Source: Hermatobates lingyangjiaoensis
Lineage: Eukaryota; Arthropoda; Insecta; Hemiptera; Hermatobatidae
Direction of reading: 5' to 3'
Assembly (NCBI GenBank): GCA_026182355.1
Contig: JAPFBL010000068.1
Span: 5,521,001 to 5,585,000, forward strand
DNA length: 64,000 nucleotides
The notes under the pieces are model-generated. The model made no database searches, was not told where the DNA came from, and saw nothing but the letters and a program-made list of their open reading frames with translations. A program made the translations under genes and the position numbers. Shown one piece after another: positions 34,461-46,900 of this stretch (positions are counted from its first letter, which is position 1; every line of letters begins with the position of its first letter).

Positions 34461-35459
34461 AGCTCCCTCTATTGAACAATTCTCCCAAGTCAAAGTAAGA
34501 AAAATGTTTCCTTCGCAGTTATCAATTTATTTATTTCCTTAATACTTATCGATTACCCTTCCATACACAAATTAAATTACCGACATTTTTTTCTTTTGAC
34601 ATCTTAGTAAACATGATATAGATATTTTTCTGAAATTTTTCAAACTTTCTTCTATTTTTTTTATTTTTCTTATACTCACCATTCGTTCAACAAATTATTT
34701 CACTCTTCAATGTTGATGTCAGCCTCTTCTTTACCTCAGTTTATATTAAATCTACTCATAAACTATAATAGTTATTATCCTCTAATATTATGAAAGCCCT
34801 CCTGAGTTCTCTATCAATAAGTATTCACCATTTTTTAACCATCTCTAACCTTCACCAATTGAAATGTACATTTTCAAAACGGATGATTTAATCCAGCCAA
34901 AGTACTGCAACTAGGAAGGATTGTGGTTATTGAATATTCTTCAGTAATACTTTTTTCCTTAATCTTAGCAGAGTTATTAAGATATTCTATGCCTTTATTC
35001 TTCATCCTCTTCAGTCTCCTCTATTTCCTTTAAACCTCCTGCTCTAGCATGCAATAAGACTTAACAATAACAAAGTTTTATTTTTCTTTTATCTTCAAAG
35101 ATTCCTCTTGGTACTAAAAAATGAAATGTAAGTGCCCCACATATGTGAAACTTGTATAAATTCTAATACTATTCTCATTTCACTTTATTCTTAGCAATTT
35201 ACCCACCTAAACTTCCAGGTCTATTATCTTCCCTTATAATCATTATGGTATTTTTGTCCATCAATGCTTTTAGTTAGACTGTTTAAATTAGGTATTATAT
35301 ATATATATATATAATACAAAATTATAGGGTTTCAAAATAAACGAGTGAAGTAAAAAAATATCTAAACCACACAATTAAATGTGAGTATGATATTTTGATA
35401 TATATATATAGTTCAATGTACATAAAGAAACGTAGAGAAATTAAAAACACACACTTACA

Positions 35460-35494
35460 GTCTCTAATTTTCGGTTGAACCGTCTTCAGGAGAG
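35460..35494 (-). ncRNA. Candidate hammerhead-like ribozyme, left arm of element H
   Basis: Stem I (T)CTC (35493-35490) with GAGA (35464-35461), CTGAAGA (35489-35483), C, stem II GGT/ACC with loop TCA (35481-35473), GAAA (35472-35469), loop AT, TA (35466-35465). All core bases are canonical, allowing for the variable seventh position. Confidence 0.6.
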
Positions 35495-35737
35495 ATAAGA
35501 AAGGGAAACCAAGCGCACTGGTACAGAGACGGTTGGAGACCAACAATGCTGCCACATACGAGCCCGGTCACAGAGAATAAGGTAGACAAGAATAAATTTA
35601 AGATTAAATTAAAATAGGAATATGAAAAAAAAATAATAATAAACACAAAAACAAATAAAATAACAAAAACTGAAGGATGAACAGAAGAAATGATACATAA
35701 TAAAAATTACCAGTGCGCTTGGTTTCCCTTTCTTATC

Positions 35738-35771
35738 TCTCCTGAAGACAGTTCAACCGAAAATTAGAGAC
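35738..35771 (+). ncRNA. Candidate hammerhead-like ribozyme, right arm of element H
   Basis: Stem I TCTC (35738-35741) with GAGA (35767-35770), CTGAAGA (35742-35748), GAAA (35759-35762), TA (35765-35766). It differs from the left-arm copy by one base (35750, G to A), which weakens stem II. Confidence 0.55.
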
Positions 35772-35867
35772 TGTAAGTGTGTGTTTTTAATTTCTCTACG
35801 TTTCTTTATGTACATTGAACTGTATTTGTCCATTTCGGATCGTATTTTCATCAAAAAAGTGTATATA

Positions 35868-36045
35868 TAACAAGATTTCATACAAACACGTGAAATAACA
35901 ATCAATGATCAAACCACAATATAAAATGGGAAGCATAAGATCTTTCAACTACAACTAGCGGTCTTCGTCAGAGTCAAGACAGCTTGGTTGTTGTGGTTGA
36001 AAGATCTTAGCTTTTTTTCCCATTTCATATTGTGGTTTGATATAT
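35868..36045. mobile_element. Fold-back element I (family 4)
   Basis: Left arm with AACAAGATTTCATAC, GTGAAATAACAATCAATGAT and AAACCACAAT; right arm with TTGAAAGATCTTAGCTTTTT and ATTGTGGTTTGATAT. The left-arm minus strand has GACTCTGACGAAGACC and GAAAGATCTT with an intact core. Flanked by TATATATA on both sides. Confidence 0.82.
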
Positions 36046-39000
36046 ATATTTAAAATCGTATTATACTATAATATCAAATATTTATCACAGGTGAAAAAAT
36101 GTATATGCATTGTAGTTGTGTAATTGAGCGCAAACAGGTTAAAATGTTTCAGAAATGCATGCAGACTACAGTTGGGTTAGCAAGGGATGAGAACGCTTTC
36201 ATTTAAATAAGCTAAATTGAGCGAATCTTTTGTCTGGTTCAACAATAAAAGGTTGCTTTGTGAGTGTCTCGCAAAGCGAGTTTCAGCGAAGGATTAACGG
36301 CTTGGTTTTATCAAATCGCTTCCTGCATTAACACAAAACAATTGAGTAATTCTTTCCCTTCAAACGATAAACCTGGCAGACTATTTTCATTTTTGTTAAT
36401 AATTTATCCATTTAAAATTTGTTCTGAATAATCAGGAAAATGTTACAAAGGAATCCTTGTTCATTTATATAAACTAATGATTATAAAGTATGTTTTAAAT
36501 AGCGTTGCGTAATTATTTAAAACAATACGTTAAATATTGCATGCAGACATAATAAATGAGACGTTATTGTGAGCACACGTATTAACAGAAATAATGAACA
36601 ATTAATTTCATTCATACATTTATATGAATGTGCTAGCTAAATGTTGCCAAATATTATGAAAATATAATTGGCATTATGACGTAGAATATTGCATGTAGAT
36701 TAATGAGTAATGTAGATTAATGTGGAATAATAAGTGGTGAACCCTTGGATGGTATGACGCTTCGGAATCTTGAGTTCTGATTCAATATAAACAATATAAC
36801 ATTCAGACCAATCGAAATCTTACGATACGCATATAAAGTAGCTAATAATAAATCAGTCTAAAGTTATAACTAAGAAGTAAGATTTGTAATGATTTGGACA
36901 GATATTACTAACCGGGCTAGGTTTCGGTATGTGGAGGTCCCAGAGCTGCTTTCTGAGGAAGCCCTCAGTACTTCAAGGAAATATAGTTTAATGGCCAGGA
37001 ATGCCGTTATCAGTTAACTGTAAATATATATTCATAAGTAAAGTAGTACATTAATATATTAGTAGTATATTAATATCAGGGTTAGTTGCACATTAAATTA
37101 GCCAATATCTTAATAGTCATGATCTTCTCATGCGACACATTCCTGATATGACCTTCTCTTTGGAGTAATACGTTAAAAAAGTTACTTTTCTGATATCTAT
37201 CCCGCTCATTTCTGCAATGAAATAGATTATAGATTAAATTTGGAAGGCCCATCACAAAAATTTAAAAATAAAGCAAATTTAGATAAACCAATATATGTGT
37301 TGTATATTACCATCATTAAATTTGTTTTTCTATAAGTTTTATTATGGTTTAAGTTTCACCTAAATAATGCTTTCATTCTGTTGGATTTAGTTTTCCATCA
37401 GCGAATAAAATGACAATAATTTCAGTAAATATAAATGTTTCTTTGTTTCATAAGAGTACTGTCTATTTTTATGATTATTCACATTAAATAATGTCAAGCT
37501 AGCCTTAATCTGGGGACTACCGCTTCACTACTGCAGGACCCTGAGTAGCAGCTCACTGGACCCTCCCTTATTCCGACCCTGATTGTCAGTCAAATCACTA
37601 CATGCAAGGGCAGAAATCAGCAACATTATTAGATGGATTCACAATAGGTCAAGAAGAGTTTAGGTTGTTAATTGTATAGTAGATTTATATTGGTAATAAT
37701 GGAGAGAAAGAGGGAGGATGGACATAGAGACGTGGAGAGGGAGTGAGAGAAATAAAACTGATAAATTAGAAGAAAATATTACAAAAATTATTTAATTTAA
37801 ATTATGTATAGAATACTTTGTTTTAAATAATGTAAATATTTATAAATATTTCTCAACTAAATCATAAAATATTATTTCAATTGATAGATGGTTGATAATT
37901 TCTCTAATTTTATTTTAAAAATTCGTAAAATTTCAATATTCGTAAACAGTAATACATTTATAAAAACGGAATATTCATCTGGACTAGTATTGGATTTGTC
38001 TGCTTTACTTCTAGGATTTTTTACAATTATTTACATTGCTTACATTGAATTAGAGATTTTTTAAGTGAATCAACTAAAATAAATTTGATGTTTAGACGGT
38101 TAATGGAAAATTTGACATAATTTATTAGGTTCATATGAGATGTAAGAAGAATAAAATTCTTACATGTAAATAATAAACGCCAATCAGACATATAATTTCA
38201 GTTGCTTTCCATGGAATGATGGATATGCTTTAATCAATATACGAGTATACGTTCTGCTCTTGAACAAAGCTTAATATGTTTATTCACTTGTATGTAACTT
38301 TGGGTAATATTTGTATTAATATTTGGTAATATTATTGAGATATGAGGAATGGACTCTTTTGCTGTATATCACAAAACGGATAATAATTTTAAAACTAATT
38401 CTTCAAGTTGTTAAGATGTTTGATATTATGTTTCCTTATAGTAAAATTGAATGTAGGCCATTTAGAAAATTTTGCAGTAGCCTATACTCAACTTTACTGT
38501 AAGTAAACCTAATGGTGATCTCAAACTAAATGGCATTAATTAAGATTTAGTTTTCTTTCAATATGATTATCGTCATGTGCTGTGTTGCGTGTCAGAACGA
38601 GAGTGTTGACTGAGAGATGTTCGTCAGTTTGACACATCATACCCTCCAAAATTTACAGACTAAGTAGTGACTGATAATTTAATTGCATCTATATACTATT
38701 ATATATGAGTATTTGATATATTGCATCTAATTGTTGATTACTTCTCTAAGCGAGAAAATATAATTTACCATATTTTAGTTTAGTTTTGTACTAAATTAAC
38801 TTTTGTATGGCATTTAAATAATTGTTATTTTTGTACAAAAAATCACTTATTTAAAAAAATGCTTAAATCCACTCATTATTCGAAATTAATCAAAAAATTT
38901 GGGAATGTCAAATCTATATCTTTCGCGTTGCCCTTAAATTTGGATTCATTATGATAAATTAATTAAAATAATTAAACAGAAAACCTTAAACAACTAATTA

Positions 39001-39530
39001 AAATCTTCAAAAACATTTTTTACTGAAAAATAAACTAAATAGAATAACTTTTATGCCACTCTGGATTTTTGAAGTTTTTTATTCCTAAAATGTAAAGCTT
39101 AAAAGATTCCATAACTATTATATGTAAGTATATCTAGTTGTGATTTGTTAATTCAAAATTCAATATCATTATGAAAACTAATAACTTATACTAGCTTCAT
39201 CTGGGGAAAAAATACTAATCATAGTTACTTGGACAATTTCTTTTTAAAAAATACTAACATGCATATTTTGTCATGTTGTATTGGAACGTATGCAAGATTA
39301 GGTTAAGTGAATCATATGATTTAAAATTATAGTATCAAAATGAAAACTAATATAGTTCGAGTTCATACAAAAAAGCTATCTATAAATTTATGGTTATATG
39401 CATTAATTAAGAATCATAGTAGTATTAGCAATTGCTATTAATTTGCTTTTCCTACTCACATTTTGGAGTAAACAACACGAAAATGAGTTTGTATACAATT
39501 AATTAATTAATCTGTCTTAATATTTTATTC
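36046..39530. other. Intergenic, AT-rich, no gene recognised
   Basis: No coding or mobile-element signature. Slightly GC-richer patches at 36900-36980 and 37505-37600 are unexplained. Confidence 0.5.
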
Positions 39531-39565
39531 TGCCTGAAGATGACCAACGAGGTCGAAAGCTTGTG
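39531..39565 (+). ncRNA. Hammerhead-like motif without inverted partner
   Basis: CTGAAGA (39534-39540), T, stem II GACC/GGTC (39542-39545 and 39551-39554), GAAA (39555-39558), loop GC, TT (39561-39562). Stem I is weak (TGC with GTG). No facing arm was seen; element J starts about 260 bp downstream. Confidence 0.4.
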
Positions 39566-39873
39566 TTTAAAAAGTAGTGAATAAAAAAATTTTAGTAGTT
39601 ATTTGACTATGTTTTTTGTCTGAAAATGTCGCTGAGAAATCTGCTATTTGCATTGCCTCTGCAACATAGAAGTGTAATTAGGAAAAAAGAACAGCTACTT
39701 AAAAAAGTCGTGAATGCAGAATCTGCTCTGCTTTTCAACAATGTATGCTTGGATGAACATCTGCTGCCAACTTATATATATATATATACTCAAATTGTTC
39801 TTAACCTCTGAATTCAATACAGTATTAAATATGTCTTTTGAGGGTTAGATATTGGAAATGAACTTCTCCTATT

Positions 39874-39913
39874 TATGCAAACGTTTCGATGTTTATACAT
39901 CTTCATCAGGGCT
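39874..39913 (-). ncRNA. Candidate hammerhead-like motif, left arm of element J
   Basis: Minus strand: AGCC, CTGATGA (39909-39903), A, stem II GATGT/ACATC, GAAA (39887-39884), loop CG, TT, TGC. Core strings are exactly canonical. Stem I is short (GCC against TGC). Confidence 0.5.
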
Positions 39914-40118
39914 AAAAAAACATGATAAGGCCATAATATTTTCAACAAAACATCAAATTCAATTTGAACTACTATGTTAACAGTAACAATTTAAAAATGG
40001 TTTATTACTCCTAACCATTTTGTTTGGACTCAAGTATTTTTAAGTTATTGGTAACATAGTAGTTCACATTGAATTTGTTGTTGTTGTTGAAAATATTATA
40101 AGCATATCATGTTTTGCA

Positions 40119-40156
40119 GCCCTGATGAAGATGTATAAATACATCAAAACGTTGGC
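40119..40156 (+). ncRNA. Candidate hammerhead-like motif, right arm of element J
   Basis: Stem I GCC (40119-40121) with GGC (40154-40156), CTGATGA (40122-40128), A, stem II GATGTAT/ATACATC, AAAA (40146-40149; G12 to A), loop CG, TT (40152-40153). Confidence 0.5.
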
Positions 40157-40224
40157 GTAAATAAGAGAAGTTCATTTCCAAGACCTAGCCCAAAAAAAAA
40201 ATATCAAATACTGTATATATGGTA

Positions 40225-40362
40225 TAACAAGATTTCACATAAATACGTGAAATAACAATCAATGATCAAACCACAATATGAATGATATTAGTTTTTTTTC
40301 CCCATTTCATATTGTGGTTTGACTGTTGTTTCACATGTTTATTGTGAAATCTTGTTTTACAT
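40225..40362. mobile_element. Fold-back element K (family 4), arms only
   Basis: ACAAGATTTCACATAAATA and AACAATCAATGATCAAACCA face TATTGTGGTTTGACTGTTG and TTATTGTGAAATCTTGT. The ribozyme-like centre has been lost. Confidence 0.82.
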
Positions 40363-41044
40363 ACACATATATTGTTTTGCTATTAAATAATATTGCCAAT
40401 AACAAAACTTACCTATGTTATCACCAAACGAGTTCAAACTTTTAATAAATTAAAACTAAGTAGGATGAAGTTACTTAGTATTAAGAGGAAGAGAAAGGTT
40501 AACGGGTAGAGAAAGTGAAAAATCCTGAAGCACAAATTAGTATGATTTGTTTGAAGAAGTTTGAACTTGTAGATTGAAATGGTATGAAGTTATTCTTACG
40601 AATACTATTTTATTAGAATATACCCTTTCTTTTTGAAATAAATAGAATTATTTGACCTAGAAAATTTTATTGATTTAACAGATCATTGTAGCATAACATA
40701 CCTACAACACAGCTTTATTAAGTTGGAGAAAATTCCCAGCAGACGACTGCAGAATAAACGTGTTTCAACGATAGAATTATTAGTTTGAAAACTACAATGT
40801 TACGATAGTGAAAGTTTGGTCTCTAGGCTCCCGAATGACCTAGATTTTACAGAACTTTCCTACATTTTACTTACTATTTGGTTAACTTCAAATAAACATT
40901 AAGGATTAAATCATTACATTGTATTTAATTTAACACTAAATAAAGTAATAAATTCTTTTTTGTTTAACATTGTTAATATAGGGCAACATGCATATAATTT
41001 TGTACAAAAGTCCTATTCCTAAATAGAACCGAAAAGTATACATA

Positions 41045-41610
41045 CACAAATGAGCTGTTGGCAGTGGGTGGAAGAAAATGGGTGCGAGCTAGGCATTAGC
41101 CAGGAGTGATTTGCATCCTGACAATGTTTGAGATGGCAATGAAGAGAGGAGAGTAATGAGGAGAAGTGAATTCTGCTGGATGCAATAAAGAACATCTTAC
41201 AAGCTTGCCCCCACGATGCACAGTTCAAATGGAAGCCTTAGTCAGAGCCGTGCCGCAAATTACCTCCGGCAAATGGGGATATGGAGAACTAGCTCGTAGT
41301 AATGGTGTGAAACCGTAACTAGATTAAGGAGTGATTTAGCGAGGTCGGATGTTTTTGGGGCTGACTGTAGGTGTGCGTGTCGGCTTTGATCTCGCCGCCG
41401 TCGCCCCTCCTGCACGCGCTGCAGAGCGCCCGTACGGCTCCTGGCCATCTGTATCACTCGCTCCGTGCGGCCTCGCTCATCTGCTGGAATTCACACCCCC
41501 TCCCCAGACCACTAATACGTGACCCACTCAAAAGCAAGGCCTACCCTCTTCCGCCTCCGGCTAGCCTGCACGCCTTCTGCCTGTCTCCGTAGCGCACCAC
41601 TCCATCCCCG
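41045..41610. promoter_or_regulatory. GC-rich island upstream of notum; candidate regulatory element
   Basis: A compositionally sharp block of about 560 bp. The left half contains an octamer-type ATTTGCAT (41108-41115); the right half is CpG- and C-rich. Open frames on both strands (for example 41371-41592) have no recognisable motif and arise from low stop density. The hAT relic begins about 230 bp further on. A conserved non-coding element or a CpG-rich promoter of an unseen transcript are both possible. Confidence 0.3.
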
Positions 41611-41844
41611 CATAATTACTTCACTTGTTCTATAGTATCAATTCCGCCAATGTTGGAATACAACAAATCAACAAACAACAATCTCGAGAAAACATAGAAT
41701 TTATATATTTAAAATACTAAAAAACAGTAGCTAAAACACTTTCCACACATTTCATATATATATTAAATGACCATTGCCTAAAATTAGAATTATTAATTTT
41801 AGAATTGTTAAATTTTATAACAGGAAAAAAGTAATGATTTAGAT

Positions 41845-43968
41845 CAGTGGTTCACAAACTATGGTTCACCGAGACGTTTAGGGCGGTCACAGCATGGTAA
41901 ATAAAAAATAGCTATTATATGAAATAACATTTCGAATAAAATTTGAATAAACAAATATATAAATAATCTATAAATTATGCACCAAAGCTAGACTTCACTA
42001 AAAGTTTCTAGAAAATTCTGGAACATTCTATATTACGAAAAAACATACCTATAGAAACAATTTAACTTCTAAATATCTACATTCATAAAAATAAATCTAT
42101 AAATTATAAATCACAATAGGATTAAGTAGAAAATTAAGTAATGAATAAATTAAAATTGCAAATTACAATTTTTGTGGGAGGTTATAGAAAATTTTTGAAC
42201 ATTCTAATACAACTTAAAATAAGAAGCCAATCAGCTGATGCATCAGTAAACGATCTGGTAAGACGTGAGAGACGTAATTATTTTCACGAACTTCTCATTT
42301 CTTATAATATTCTTATAAACTTTTCAATTTACATCGTATCAGTGACATGAGTTCGTAACTTAAAACCGGAAACCTGAGTATGAGGAAGACGACAGATTCA
42401 AATATCAGACCAGTGGAAGTATTAAGAAATCAAAACAGTCGGTTACTGATATGATTCATGATAACTGAACAATGATCATGATCAAGTTGTCATGAACAAC
42501 TCATGTGAATTGAGCATGAACAGTTATCGTGATCAATCTGTCACTGGCATGTTGATGCTCTATATGAGACTGTTAACACAAATGCCTCCGTCCTTAGTGG
42601 GAGGCATAACGAATTAACCCTCAAAACGGAGCTCCTCATACAAGTCATGAGAAATTGATTCACAGTAAGAGGTAAAGAATATGTGAGAAGGCTGTAAGAA
42701 AGATATCTGGGATTTCACTGTCAAATTACACTGTCCAGCGCCGAATCAGAATTTTCAGCGAAACATGGTAGAAAATGTTATAGAAAATTTAATCCACAGA
42801 ATAAAAAACTCAACGTTTTTGGCCTTAAAGCTTAATGAAAGCAAGGACTTAGCTGTTAATGTTAATCTCCTTGTATTCTTAAGAAGAGGACTTTCTTTCT
42901 TGTGCACAGTTGCAAAAAACTACCATTACCCATGTGATTTTTACTCTCCTTGGCACATTTATTACGATACTTAACATTGACGGGACAAAATGGGTTGGTA
43001 TTACAAGAGATGGGGTTAGCACTGTGTCAGGGGAATGCATATAATGGGGTAAAAGCCAGAATAAGAACTGTTGCTCCTTTAGCTGCTGAATGGACTCACT
43101 GTAGCATTCCCAGAGTCACTGGCAACAAAAGCAATCACGGACAGTTTAACAAATGCGTTTCAATAGACCATTACAGCAGTAAATTTAATAACATCTGTTT
43201 TATAAATTTATAATGCAAAATGAGAGAATAAAATGTATTCTCTCTGTTATGTGAAGAGATGGATAGCTGTCACACAACTCTTACTATACACTCGAGTACC
43301 GTGGCTGCCAAGGAGTAGGGTTTTGAACAGACTGTTTCAGCTCTGATACTATTTTATTGTTTAGTAAAAATAAAATATTTTTATTACGGGATATTTTTGG
43401 ATTAACAACATAATCTATATAAAGAGCTGGAAGGAAAATACACCAATAAATTCATTGTCCAGAACAATATTGAAGCAACTATACAAGAACTTCAAAAATG
43501 GTCCCAACGAGAAAATACAGACAATTTGAATCATGATCAACTTAAACGATTTCCTTTAATCATCAGATGAACTAGTCATCAGTCGTAACCGTGCAAGAAC
43601 ACCTCTTATTATTGGCTTCGCATCTGAGAAAATACTTCCCCGGGGGAGGTAATGAAAAGCAGTGAGTCAGAAATCCATTCTAAAGAATACCTTAAAATGA
43701 TGGATCTACAAGCAAGAAAAGAAGATGCACTAATTGAGCTTTCGTGCGTCTCTGCTCTAAACATGTCCTCTCACAATGCTAGCTTGGCAGAGTTCGGGTT
43801 ACAAGATAAATCAGAATATCCTGTTTACATCCTAGTGTACATTTTTCAGAATAACTACTATCATAATATACCTAAGTGTTTAAATCATATAAGTATATCA
43901 CTATTTTTAAAATGTTAATATGAGTGGCAATAGATAGATCGCGCAGTGCCAAAGCGTGGGAACCACTG
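41845..43968 (+). mobile_element. hAT DNA transposon relic with TIRs and 8-bp duplication
   Basis: Left end CAGTGGTTCACAAACTATGG (41845-41864); right end is the reverse complement of CAGTGGTTCCCACGCTTTGG (43949-43968), 16 of 20 matching. Flanks are ATTTAGAT (41837-41844) and ATTCAGAT (43969-43976), an 8-bp duplication with one mismatch. Inside, degenerate transposase in pieces: KISGISLSNYTVQRRIRIFS-type sequence near 42700, then VENVIENLIHRIKNSTFLAL and KLNESKDLAVNVNLLVFLRR (42768-42890), matching the IKxSxxFALxLDESTD block of ZBED/SPIN-like hAT transposases, with the Asp of LDES as Asn. EMDSCHTTL near 43256 fits the later hAT region. Stops and frameshifts; inactive. Confidence 0.9.
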
Positions 43969-43976
43969 ATTCAGAT

Positions 43977-46900
43977 AATTTACGTTTTTTTTTTACGTCC
44001 GCTAATATGTGAACGTTAAATAGCCGAAAATCTTCCATAAATACCTTCGAATTATTGTTACAATGGTAATTTATATTAACTATTATATAATTTTTATGAG
44101 CATTTTACTTCTGATAACTCCTTTATTTTTCCCTCTCTGTTTTAGAAAAATAAGGTATACAAATCCACTGAATCAAATGCACTGAAGCAATATTCTTGAA
44201 TTTTTATCGAGTAGTATAGTATCGTATGACGAAAATAGTATATATGAAATTTCATGTTTCTAGAATAACGAGAAGAGCGGAAAATATAATACTCTTTTTG
44301 ATAAAGAGTGAAATCTTAAATCTTCTAACGAGGATGAAACGTTGAAGGCATCTCGTTTTTGAGAATAACAATAACGTTAACGTTAGTTGTAAAACGCGAA
44401 GTGCTGTTTTAACGCTTGTTGAAGCTGTACTTTTTCTGGCATATGCAAAGCTTATTTTATTTGTGTAGGTAAAATTAGACTTTATTCATTAAACTCCAAA
44501 CTTATTCTAATACCATAAATACAAACAATTCCACAAATATATGGAGGGTAAGTCAGTTTTTCACATTTTCCTGCTTTTCACGTGATGTTTTTTTGCAATT
44601 TAAGTAATGGCATGTTAGATAATGTGTTTAAAACACATTTTATACGCAGTGGTATACCTTAAAAAACCTGGAAAAATTTGTATTAATCACTCATCAACTT
44701 TACTATTTACAATGTACTAAACAACTCTTTCTTTAATATCACATCGGATTCTTTATTCAAACAGTTTGATTTCAATCTGAACGTTATGAAAAAAACAGAA
44801 AAATTTGACTATTACAGGGACTTTGAATTGACTTGAAATTGAAATGGCAACTTGTAAACAGAGGAAAATAAGATAAAACTGTAAAAATAAAGAAAAAAGT
44901 AAGCAAAAATAATAAATACAAAAAATGATTTATGAAATAAATATTAGAAACTGACGATTTAAGCTTAGACCAGGTTGTGAGATTTTTCCGAGGAGCCAGA
45001 TATGTTGGTTAACAATCAAATAACACTGGTAATTTCAAGTGAAAACAGTCATTGGAAATGGAGGAAGAAGGATTTTTCATAAGTGTGTATTGTGATAGCA
45101 AGATGAAGTATAAGAGGCTTAGGGTTAACTACTGGAGAGGTGAGACAGCAAGGCATCGGCAATGTAGAGCACTGGACCTATTCAACCACTCTATAGTTTG
45201 AAAATAGAGGAAGTGAACGATTAAGAAGAAAGGATAGGATAAAGATCCTTGAAAAATGTAATTAACTAGTGAACGCTGGGGAAATAGTGATGAGGCAAAC
45301 ATTGTTGTAGGGCACTCCTAATCCTGAATGTAAATCTGACCCGCGGTGAACCCACTTTATTGAGAGCCCTATCGTCCCTGCTAATGCCAATTACTCTTCT
45401 AGTGCTATAAGAGAATATTACATGCAACACATGCTTTAAACTTAAAGAGTTAGTTATTAGTTTTTTTTTTTTATTAACTCATGGCAAGAATTGTTAAACT
45501 TACTATTGATTTTCTTCAGTATACAAGTTACTACTATTAATTCAGATTGTTATTATTATAGTCGAAATTGGTTGTATTTTTAAAATGCACGCATTTAGTT
45601 GTATTTAGTGGGAAAAAATTAGATGGCACTTATAGAGACTCCTCGAGTAACATGGATATATATAGACCACACTAATTTGGCTCTAAGAACTTAGAAAAGC
45701 CTGATAAACAGTTTTCTAACAAAACCCCCAAGGACTAATACATACTTCGTATTAGAGATGCCAAAGCTCTAACTCTTATTGTTAATAACTAGGGAAACCA
45801 CAGAAGCCTATGACTTACCACCAACTCCTGAGTGAATTCTGATATCAATAAAGCCACCCACACCTTGAGTCTGCAACCACGAATAGGTCATTATCATGTG
45901 AAGGGTTGACGCAAAAGTGGGTCGAACAATATTCGTCTTCAAGGTACAGGGCCATATTTAATGTGTGCTTGGCTGACCCTTGAATGTACAAGAACCCCAC
46001 TAAATCTACCTGTGGAAAATAATAGTTTACTGGCCCATCTCTGCGCATTTTTACGTTCCCCAAAAGAACGGCAAGAACAACACTTATGTGGAGGGTCTCT
46101 GACTCCTTTTCCATTAAGGTCCAATTAATAATGTATTTGTGATCAGTTTAAAAAGATGGAGGGGCACACATAGTTTCAACAATCATGGCCTTCGCTGCTC
46201 GAGGTAGATGACTTACGTCAACATAATACTCAATAATATTTCTATGATACTCGATAATAACATTGTAACTCAACATTAAGGTAACAGTTGGCATGTAACT
46301 TGAGTTCACTTCGTCCCGAATCAGATCTATATGGACTAGGTAATAATGCAACTCAGCTGTTCCAAACCTGTGAGTAGTCAGCCATAATGTAATACGAAAC
46401 CATTTGCAATAGGTCGCTCATAGTTATAAATAAAACATTAATAACATGCATAATTTAAGCGAAACAGGGTTAGGTAAGTTTTTATAGTATTTTTAGGTAT
46501 TATTTTAAAATAATAAAAATATTTTAACATTCAGAAGAAGTACCAACATTTTAATAAATAATTTAAGAAAAGCAAATACTTTTCTCTTACCAACAGCATT
46601 TTTGGTGACAAAGTATCTGACTTACCAGAGGGCTTTCAGGAAAATTTATTGAACTGATTAATAAATTTGGAGAATAAACTTTGTTTAACTTCCAGCAGAG
46701 GATACTCGTGTTTAATCGAATGTTAAATCTCTGATAGATATTGTTCTGAGAGATTTTTCCGGACTACCAATTAAACTTGGGGTAAATAGCATTTTACAGC
46801 CTTCCTCTTTAAGAATTAAGTACAAATTTAACTTTGTTGATGATTTTAAATGTACAGTATTAACTACAATTTTCACAATATATTTTTTATCAGGAAAAAT

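Larger units (their letters stand above)
35411..35820. mobile_element. Fold-back element H (family 3), near-perfect 111-bp arms
   Basis: Arms 35411-35521 and 35710-35820 are inverted copies that differ at one position by my reading, so this is the youngest fold-back here. The spacer is 188 bp. Each arm carries a ribozyme-like motif. A (TA)n tract abuts the left end (35400-35410). Confidence 0.93.
39819..40215. mobile_element. Fold-back element J (family 5), almost entirely palindromic
   Basis: The whole 397 bp folds on itself: outer CAGTATTAAATATG versus CAAATACTG, then TTGGAAATGAACTTCTC versus AGAAGTTCATTTCCAA, the ribozyme-like motifs, and an inner inverted ATTTTCAACAAAACATC region that ends near the centre (about 39990-40040). 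A microsatellite lies at 39775-39789. Confidence 0.88.

Noticed and set aside
41371..41592. Small proline/leucine-rich protein
   Set aside because: Open on several frames at once in a C-rich block; composition artefact.
43900..44360. Additional ribozyme-like motif near 44330 (CTAACGAGGATGAAACG)
   Set aside because: No stem II between the two core-like words and no inverted partner.
45845..46114. Exon of a second host gene on the minus strand
   Set aside because: Open frame with plausible splice-like sites, but no recognisable protein family and no second exon; left unassigned.
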